Shown here: positions 30,190-36,189 of the stretch, one piece after another
How positions within the stretch are numbered: the first letter of the stretch is position 1
Layout of the letters: the number at the start of each line of letters is the position of its first letter
Virus record (IMG/VR): IMGVR_UViG_3300043399_000280
Span: 1-37,439 of that record
Origin: a virus
Reading direction: 5' to 3' (one strand)
Length of the DNA stretch: 37,439 nt
The notes under the pieces: model-generated
The model's input: the letters and a program-made list of their open reading frames with translations, nothing else
Database searches by the model: none
What the model was told of the DNA's origin: nothing
Position numbers and translations under genes: made by a program

Positions 30190-31134
30190 TTAAATTTTTA
30201 AAATTTGTCCTAATGCTTGAGCACCGCGGATACTTTGTCGTCTTCCAGGACGCTCGATTTCTAACCAACTTACGTTGTTTTCTAAATCAAAACTTGCTGC
30301 GATTTTGAAACCTGCTTGTTCGCAAATTTCTTTAACTTTTCTACCAGGTGTATAACAATAATATGCATTTTCAAAATTGTCAACACCAATTGGATGGTCG
30401 CAGTTGTTATATGTAAAGATCGCCGTTCCGCCTGGGCGTAACAGGTCAAACATCTCTTTTATATAACGCTGAATCATTTCCAAGGGTCTGAAGTTTAAGA
30501 AATCGACAGAGACAATTAATCCAAATTGTGCTTGCGGAAGCTGGTCAAATATCTTTGCTGCTTGTTCATTAATTATGTAATAGCGCAACCTACGTTGATA
30601 CTCTGGTGTCCATTTTGACTTAGCTACTTTAAGTAGTTCTTCTTTCGTGTCTACAAGATATAATGGGTCACAACCTACTAGAGATTCGGTAATATCACAA
30701 ATTGCCGGACGTATTTCTAGTGCAGGCCATTTCCAACTAGTATGCAGTTTTACACGACTTAAGAAAAACTCATAGGATTCTTGTTCGTAGAGCAATTTTT
30801 TAAAACTGTACCGATCAAGAATATAATCAGCACTATCGTTTAGGCCTTCTTGGTAGTACTCTCGGCTTTTTTGGTAGTATGGACCTTCGATGCTTTTAAC
30901 AAACTCATTAAGCTGTTGTTTGAATGTAGTCAAGTTGGCATTGATATTTTCTAAAGTAGAGAATATAGTTTGCCGATCCTGGTCAATACGTTCTTTGAGA
31001 TTATCAAAGTCAATGTTTTGACTATCTAGGTCAATGCTAACTTGTTGTAGCAATGATTCTAATTCATCATGAACATGGTTAACACTTAGGTTGTCAACCA
31101 TGTATTTGTAAGTGATCAGTTTGCTAAGTTTCAT
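30190..31134 (-). CDS. Coiled-coil methyltransferase-like protein
   Basis: A 314-residue protein with two parts. Residues 1-95 are a likely coiled coil (ESLLQQVSIDLDSQ, NLKERIDQDRQTIFSTLEN). Residues 140-290 look like a class I methyltransferase: AICDITESLVGCDPLYLVD stands for motif I and the ribose-binding Asp, FGLIVSVDFLNF for motif IV, LRPGGTAIFTYNN for motif V/VI, and AGFKIAASFDLEN is typical of the end of Methyltransf_11/12 proteins. The glycine loop is poor, so SAM binding needs proof. It sits between clamp and polymerase genes and is ATGA-coupled to the latter. Confidence 0.7.
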   Translation of the reverse strand: MKLSKLITYKYMVDNLSVNHVHDELESLLQQVSIDLDSQNIDFDNLKERIDQDRQTIFSTLENINANLTTFKQQLNEFVKSIEGPYYQKSREYYQEGLNDSADYILDRYSFKKLLYEQESYEFFLSRVKLHTSWKWPALEIRPAICDITESLVGCDPLYLVDTKEELLKVAKSKWTPEYQRRLRYYIINEQAAKIFDQLPQAQFGLIVSVDFLNFRPLEMIQRYIKEMFDLLRPGGTAIFTYNNCDHPIGVDNFENAYYCYTPGRKVKEICEQAGFKIAASFDLENNVSWLEIERPGRRQSIRGAQALGQILKI

Positions 31135-33794
31135 TCAAATTCAAATAGTGATTGAAAAGTATTCTTGGTATTGGTTTCATTGGCTAAATCCCAATCAAGA
31201 ACACCTAGTAAGTTGTCAACCTTTTGATCGACAACTGTGGCTTCCATGGCAGCATCGTCAAAGGGCAAGTCTTTAAACCACTGTGGTAAATGCAGTTCGT
31301 CAGTTGGATAACCAATTGAACTCCAGTTGAGTGCGTTAGGCTTTAGTTTACACACAATAGTTTTCATACCATCAACAATTTGCATTGAGTAGTTGTCACC
31401 ATTCATGCGCTTTAAAGTATTCCAGTTGAGTGCGGCGCGAACGTGCCCGGGCATGTTCGCTTTGCCTTCGCGTTCTTCTTTTTTGCCATACATAGTTAGG
31501 TTGTTTACACGCTTAGGTGAGCCTTTTTCCCAGCCCGGACGTTCAGTAAACTCATACTTGAACTCCTTGATGCTCGCAATGATTTCTTCTTTTTCGGCAC
31601 CAGCAAGTACACGTTCAAGTAGTGCGTACAAGAATTCTTGAATTACCTTCGGCGTATCACTACGCTTTAGATCCAAGCCCATGGCTTTGATTTTACCTGG
31701 TTTACCTTCGACATCTAGTCTCTTACCTTCTTTGTCAAAGATGTTTACAGCATAACGCTTTTTAGTAATAAACAAACTGCGGTCAGCAATTAGTTCTCGA
31801 CCGCCTTTGATTAAACTGCCCATATCGCGTGGGCAATGAAACGCTTGTTCCATAAAACCAGGGAAACTATCGTTGACTTGGTCAGCAAGGTTGTCGTAGA
31901 GCTGGATACAAATTTCTTTAGACCATTGCATACGACCTTCTTCGACTTCTTTCTTAAGCACAGGCCACGCACTAAAGTAACACGAGTCTGTGTCGCCGTA
32001 GATAATGCAATCACCGGTGTGGTCATATTTGCCTGTAAAGCATTCGTTTATAAACGCATCCATGTGTTTAGCAATTTGACGTCCAGTAAGCGTAGTGGAT
32101 TGACCAATACGCTTATCAAAGAATCTACAACCAGGATTAAGAATAGCACCGTATAAACTATTAAGGTTAATTTTCTTGACAAGTTGTCTTTTATCCCAGA
32201 ATTCCTGATCTTCTTTAGTAGTTGCATCTTTGAGTTTGGCCTGTAGTTCTTTGCGTTCACGATACCAACGGGCTAGTAATCCGGGGATAACGCCTTCTGT
32301 TTCATAGGTAAAGATTGTACCATTGGCACTCATAATCCAAGGTTGATTCGAATCAAAGATCATGTGCCAGATTTCAGCAGCCGAATGTACAGTTTCGTTG
32401 CCGTCTTCCCAGTCAATGGTAATTTCTGTACCGCGTTGTTGTTCCATTACTGCGTTATACTCGAGTGTGCCAAATAGGCCTTCCCATGCTGCCGCAAAAC
32501 TCATTTTGCCTGTGGTCATGCGTTCACGAATATACCTGTCAGTCATTATTGGTCTGAGTTGACCAATGATTGTTTCGGGCGCCATGTTAAGAGCGCGGAT
32601 CGCCGAGGGATAGAGTGAGTTGATGTCGACTGCGCCGACCCATTCGTGGATGCCTTTTTTGGGATAAGCAACATAGGCACCGGCTGCTTGTGTATCTTCA
32701 TCTGTAAGCCTTTCTCGACGGTTAGGAACAACAAAGCCACGCTCATGTGCTTCGATGATAATGGCTTGCTCAGTAACTGCTACTGCACCCATTGTGGTTT
32801 GCAGTAGTACAGTATTTGCATGTGCAAGTTCATTGGCTAGATCCAAGAACTTGAGTTTTTTATCCATTTGTGCCAATCCGTTAACGTCTTGGCGGTTATA
32901 TTCGATAAAGGTTTTGAAGTTTTGATTGTATAGTTGATCTAGTGTGCCTTCGTACTTGGTCTTACCTTCAAGACCTTCGTATTCAAGAATGGAATCTAAA
33001 CTATAACTATGACGTTCTTCATATGTGTACTTGCGATACAGTTGCATATAGTCCATATGAACCCGGCCGATCAAATCAAACGTAAGTTGTTCTGCACCAA
33101 AGCGTTCGAACATACGTTGCTTAGGATACTGCCCCCATAGACACATACGGCGTGTGTCATCTTTGCTTAACACACGAGTAATGCGCTGAATGGTATATGG
33201 AATATCGAAGCCTTCTGAGTTCCATCCCGACAACACATCTGCATCATCAATGATATCCAAAAATGCTTCAAGCATTTCTGTTTCTTTGGTAAAGACAAAT
33301 GTGTTAGGAAACTCTGCGGCAATTTCGTTGGCAGTTTCTAGGCTCATGTGCTTAGGCGGAACAACAAATGTTACCAGTTGATCAATCCAGTCCATGTAAA
33401 CTGAAATTGCTGTAATTGGGTTAAACGGATCATCGGGTCGACTATAACCACGTTCGGGATCAAAGTCGACCTCAATATCGAAAAAGGCTGTTTGCAGTTT
33501 TGGAGCATCAACGCCTTTGTAGTTTTCCTCAAAGCATCGGAAAACTGGATTGATATCAGACTCGTAAATCTGTTTACCTGCTTGAATACGAAGTTCCTTG
33601 CGAAACTCTTTGTTGTTGCGTGTGCTAAAACGGCTTACGCTACGTCCGTGTGTGCTAGTAAACTTACCGCGAGGATCGTCATAGTAAAAGATGTATGTTG
33701 CAGGATACTCGCGGTATTCTCTCTTACCATTCTTGCGTTCTACAACGTGAATGCGATCGTGTTCACGATCAAATAGTGCGTCAACGTAACTCAT
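31131..33794 (-). CDS. 43: Family B DNA polymerase (gp43-like)
   Basis: An 887-residue replicative polymerase with proofreading, near T4 gp43 length (898). Exo I D106/E108 (FFDIEVD), Exo II near 190-197 (SGWNSEGFD) and Exo III at 299-304 (YNRQDV) are intact. Pol motif A has D390 in VDINSLYPSAIR; motif B is LVKKINLNSLYGA (538-550); motif C is YGDTDS with D601/D603. The last residues FQSLFEFE form the hydrophobic clamp-binding tail known in RB69 gp43. A GGAG ribosome site precedes the ATG, just behind a hairpin at 33814-33856. Confidence 0.95.
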   Translation of the reverse strand: MSYVDALFDREHDRIHVVERKNGKREYREYPATYIFYYDDPRGKFTSTHGRSVSRFSTRNNKEFRKELRIQAGKQIYESDINPVFRCFEENYKGVDAPKLQTAFFDIEVDFDPERGYSRPDDPFNPITAISVYMDWIDQLVTFVVPPKHMSLETANEIAAEFPNTFVFTKETEMLEAFLDIIDDADVLSGWNSEGFDIPYTIQRITRVLSKDDTRRMCLWGQYPKQRMFERFGAEQLTFDLIGRVHMDYMQLYRKYTYEERHSYSLDSILEYEGLEGKTKYEGTLDQLYNQNFKTFIEYNRQDVNGLAQMDKKLKFLDLANELAHANTVLLQTTMGAVAVTEQAIIIEAHERGFVVPNRRERLTDEDTQAAGAYVAYPKKGIHEWVGAVDINSLYPSAIRALNMAPETIIGQLRPIMTDRYIRERMTTGKMSFAAAWEGLFGTLEYNAVMEQQRGTEITIDWEDGNETVHSAAEIWHMIFDSNQPWIMSANGTIFTYETEGVIPGLLARWYRERKELQAKLKDATTKEDQEFWDKRQLVKKINLNSLYGAILNPGCRFFDKRIGQSTTLTGRQIAKHMDAFINECFTGKYDHTGDCIIYGDTDSCYFSAWPVLKKEVEEGRMQWSKEICIQLYDNLADQVNDSFPGFMEQAFHCPRDMGSLIKGGRELIADRSLFITKKRYAVNIFDKEGKRLDVEGKPGKIKAMGLDLKRSDTPKVIQEFLYALLERVLAGAEKEEIIASIKEFKYEFTERPGWEKGSPKRVNNLTMYGKKEEREGKANMPGHVRAALNWNTLKRMNGDNYSMQIVDGMKTIVCKLKPNALNWSSIGYPTDELHLPQWFKDLPFDDAAMEATVVDQKVDNLLGVLDWDLANETNTKNTFQSLFEFE

Positions 33795-33813
33795 GTTTCT
33801 CCAAGCGACTTGT

Positions 33814-33856
33814 GGCTCGCCAATACCTTTCTACATGCCCGTAACGTGGGCGAGCC
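33814..33856 (-). promoter_or_regulatory. Hairpin in the DNA polymerase leader
   Basis: An 8-base inverted repeat, GGCTCGCC at one end and GGCGAGCC at the other, encloses a 27-base loop on both strands. Inside it a competing GCCC/GGGC pair could form. On the mRNA it lies 20 bases before the polymerase start codon, with the GGAG site just after. There is no U-tract, so a simple terminator is less likely. T4 and RB69 gp43 repress their own translation by binding a hairpin at this place. Confidence 0.5.
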
Positions 33857-33870
33857 GCTAACATAGTTAG

Positions 33871-34131
33871 TTATAGTGTTTTACCAACTGTGGTTAGAAT
33901 AGTTTCTAGTAGTTCGTGATCTTGTTGCTCTTTACCAAACTCGGCTTTGTGTGCAAGACGAATTGCTTTCTTTAGAATGTTTGGTTTGATTTCGAGTTCT
34001 TCGGCGATTGCTTTGATTGTGTCAGCAAGTCCACCATTTAGTGTTTCGACTTCCTGCATTACCTGCATGCCTTCGTTGATTAGCTGTGTTAGTTTGGCTT
34101 TTTGTTCGCCGCTGAAAGAACGAGTGTCCAT
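33871..34131 (-). CDS. DsbA-like small DNA-binding protein
   Basis: An 86-residue helical protein: SGEQKAKLTQLINEGMQVMQEV, then DTIKAIAEELEIKPNILKKAIRLAHKAEF. This layout (long helix, then an EL-x-I-x-P-x2-LKK-x-IRLA turn) resembles T4 DsbA, a dsDNA-binding protein found near late promoters. AGGAG precedes the ATG, and a promoter is found just upstream. It is directly before the polymerase leader. Confidence 0.75.
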   Translation of the reverse strand: MDTRSFSGEQKAKLTQLINEGMQVMQEVETLNGGLADTIKAIAEELEIKPNILKKAIRLAHKAEFGKEQQDHELLETILTTVGKTL

Positions 34132-34157
34132 GTAAATCTCCTGTGTAATAAATGTTA

Positions 34158-34187
34158 ATTATACATGCTCAACTTACTAAAGAGCAA
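34158..34187 (-). promoter_or_regulatory. Possible sigma70-like promoter for dsbA-polymerase
   Basis: On the minus strand a TATAAT at 34158-34163 is preceded after 18 bases by TTGCTC at 34182-34187, which keeps only part of the -35 consensus and reaches into the end of 34177-34896. It points to the DsbA-like gene and then the polymerase. Confidence 0.5.
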
Positions 34188-34896
34188 GTATTTTCGGTAA
34201 TAATAGTTGTTCGACCCAAATCCGATGCGAGTCGGTTGCTGGATGGTGGCTATCGAGAAACGGTAAATTAGTTTTTTCACAGAATTGAAAAAATCCGCAG
34301 GTCTCGCTTTGATCAATAAATTTGGTTAGATCGAGTGTGTTGTAAATTTTTTCATTAATAACAAAGTGATCGTGATGGTAATGTATAGGATTTCGCAAAG
34401 GAAAGGCCGATGCCATTACATAAGGGATGTTTTTACTAGACAGGTAAAGTTGAGCAGTAATAATGTTGATTAACCAATTATTAACGCATTGGTCTGCGCT
34501 ATAAAAATATTTAAAAAAGTAATGTTTGTATCCACGTGGGACACTTCCGTTTAAAATGAATCCCGCTTCCTGTGTGTACTTGCCGTTGTAGTCAACTAAC
34601 TTTGGGCCGCGACCGTCAGGCCAACTACTAGTATTAATGTCTCTAAGTAAGTGTGGTGTTGTTTTGTCTGCCCAGAGATCGTAACGATCTGCGCTTGGCC
34701 ACAAGATTACTACCAAGTCTCTATCTGTGATGTTCGTGGTGCACAATAATCTTTTAATTACAAAATCTGCGCCCGCACCTCGTTCAGCACAGTTAATTAA
34801 GTTAGTGCCAAGATGCTCATTTAAGATGTCGCCCCAGACTAATTGATAGTTGTCTCTGGTAAAACTACAACCAAAAGTGTAAAGATTTTGATACAT
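34177..34896 (-). CDS. SGNH-hydrolase-like protein 6
   Basis: A 239-residue protein. MYQNLYTFGCSFTRDNYQLV is block I (GCSFT), as in 14713-15519; NCAERGAGADFVIKRL gives blocks II and III; DLVVILWPSADRYDLW follows. The C-terminal LPFLDSHHPATDSHRIWVEQL has an intact D-x-H-H-P block V. An active Ser/His pair is likely. It is TAATG-coupled to the TEKT-motif gene upstream and AT-rich in appearance. Substrate unknown; a surface sugar is plausible. Confidence 0.78.
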   Translation of the reverse strand: MYQNLYTFGCSFTRDNYQLVWGDILNEHLGTNLINCAERGAGADFVIKRLLCTTNITDRDLVVILWPSADRYDLWADKTTPHLLRDINTSSWPDGRGPKLVDYNGKYTQEAGFILNGSVPRGYKHYFFKYFYSADQCVNNWLINIITAQLYLSSKNIPYVMASAFPLRNPIHYHHDHFVINEKIYNTLDLTKFIDQSETCGFFQFCEKTNLPFLDSHHPATDSHRIWVEQLLLPKILAL

Positions 34897-35996
34897 TAGA
34901 GTGTTCGATTAAAGTTTTCAATATTGCTACAGTTGGTTTTATTTACAGTTTGGAAGTACTCGCCACTAAAAATATACTCTCTATTAAACTTTCTACTTTC
35001 CAAAGTTGCATCACTTAAATCGTCGATCGACATCTGACTAATAGAATCCAAAGATTCGAGTATCAATGATATGCGGTCAATATCTCCCGGTACGTCATCG
35101 TATGACATATCCCATGGATAGTTAAATATAAAACCTTGTGATTTTAAGTGTGTATATGTTTGGTATTGGCCTACTGCAAATAAAGCAGTACCGGATAGTA
35201 AAGTCTTGTATGTTTTTTCTGTTAGATACGGCCCTGGTTGTATGTGTTTGCGCTTGCCGTGTATTTGATAACTGTTATTAATGCTCTCGTTAGAACAGTT
35301 TATTACACAATTTGTATAAGCATCCCAGTTATAGTCTAGATTACTCAACGGAGTATTAGTAAAATCTTCCGTTGGTGTTATTCTGAGATCCCAAAATGAA
35401 TTTTTAATGTATTCAATGAGGGCATTAATCTTTGCGTTCCCGGTCTTATTGAATAGGTATAGATCTTCTTGTTTTCCTAGATGTTTCCGCCAACTCATTA
35501 GATATTCTGCAGAATTCCATGTTTGGTATATATGTGCATTTACGTATGTGCGATATTGACTTATACGATTTGCCAAACTACTAATTTTATATTTTCGATT
35601 TGAGTAATTTACTTCTGGTTGTGTTGATGTTTCTAAGTAACATTTTAAATTATGTGGCCACACATCAAATGTAATTAATCTTAGGTTCGGCTCTGCAAAT
35701 AGTGTTGTTGTGTAAGGACACACAACAATGACCAAACTATCTGATACTTTTTTACAAAAACGATTTATCCAAACCCAATCTACGTACTCTGTTCCTGGAG
35801 TAATTACATAGGTTTTGTAGTTAGTTGGAATACAGTCAAGAAACTCATCGGTACCCCATTCTAAGCAAAATATCCCAAATGCCTGGCTTAAATTTAAATC
35901 ATATAACCAACTAAAAACCTGTTTAGTGTAAGGATCTGCTCGGTGCCATTGGTCCAAGGGAATTAATTCTTTAACAGAAAAAAAATTTGAGTGCAT
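34896..35996 (-). CDS. TEKT-motif glycosyltransferase-like protein 2
   Basis: A 366-residue protein. Near residues 255-310 it has PGPYLTEKTYKTLLSGTALF, then VGQYQTYTHLKSQGFIF and WDMSYDDVPGD. This is the same block as in the plus-strand gene at 3835-4809 (TEKT, small helix, L-x-x-x-GF, D-x-SYD). The N-terminal part, with GIFCLEWGTDEF and LVIVVCPYTT, would be the first Rossmann domain. The donor is unknown. Its start codon lies within a stem of the candidate RNA upstream, and there is no good Shine-Dalgarno. AT-rich in appearance. Confidence 0.65.
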   Translation of the reverse strand: MHSNFFSVKELIPLDQWHRADPYTKQVFSWLYDLNLSQAFGIFCLEWGTDEFLDCIPTNYKTYVITPGTEYVDWVWINRFCKKVSDSLVIVVCPYTTTLFAEPNLRLITFDVWPHNLKCYLETSTQPEVNYSNRKYKISSLANRISQYRTYVNAHIYQTWNSAEYLMSWRKHLGKQEDLYLFNKTGNAKINALIEYIKNSFWDLRITPTEDFTNTPLSNLDYNWDAYTNCVINCSNESINNSYQIHGKRKHIQPGPYLTEKTYKTLLSGTALFAVGQYQTYTHLKSQGFIFNYPWDMSYDDVPGDIDRISLILESLDSISQMSIDDLSDATLESRKFNREYIFSGEYFQTVNKTNCSNIENFNRTL

Positions 35997-36098
35997 GTAT
36001 TAGTTATGCACAGAGTCCCCTGTTTAGCAGTAAAAAGGTAGCGAATCTTTTACCGCAGGCTCGGGGATCAGCCACATAACCTTAACGGTCCTTAAGGT
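35991..36098 (-). promoter_or_regulatory. Candidate structured leader RNA
   Basis: The gap before 34896-35996 has unusually many self-complementary segments on the minus strand. CCTTAA/TTAAGG (36081-36098) makes a 6-bp hairpin. GGTTATG (36081-36075) can pair with CATAACT (36008-36002), enclosing hairpins GGCT/AGCC, a 9-bp GCGGTAAAA/TTTTACTGC stem (one G-U) and ACAG/CTGT. The CCCC loop of one and the GGGG of another are complementary (GGGGA with TCCCC). A competing stem GTGCAT (36011-36006) with ATGCAC (35996-35991) would bury the start codon. I do not recognise a named riboswitch or tRNA. Confidence 0.5.
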
Positions 36099-36105
36099 AT
36101 GTTCT

Positions 36106-36189
36106 TTAAACCGGTGAAAATGGGTGTTGAGGAAGATCATAGCCATCTTCCTCTGCATATACCGGATATGGGTTCTTACGTTCGGCCAT
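36106..36189 (-). CDS. 27-residue microprotein
   Basis: A short reading starting at an ATG that overlaps the upstream stop as TAATG. The product is MAERKNPYPVYAEEDGYDLP followed by QHPFSPV, acidic and Pro/Tyr-rich. A perfect 9-bp hairpin (GAGGAAGAT/ATCTTCCTC with a 7-base loop, 36129-36153) lies inside it. The overlap supports translation, but its size leaves doubt. Confidence 0.4.
   Translation of the reverse strand: MAERKNPYPVYAEEDGYDLPQHPFSPV

Noticed and set aside
33814-33856. Rho-independent terminator between dsbA-like gene and polymerase gene
   Set aside because: There is no U-tract after the stem on the minus strand and the loop is 27 bases long; a leader hairpin fits better.
36002-36081. 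An 80-base cloverleaf-like fold with a 7-bp end stem, suggesting a tRNA
   Set aside because: There is no TTC-containing T loop, the middle stem is too long for an anticodon arm, and no anticodon loop of seven bases forms on either strand.
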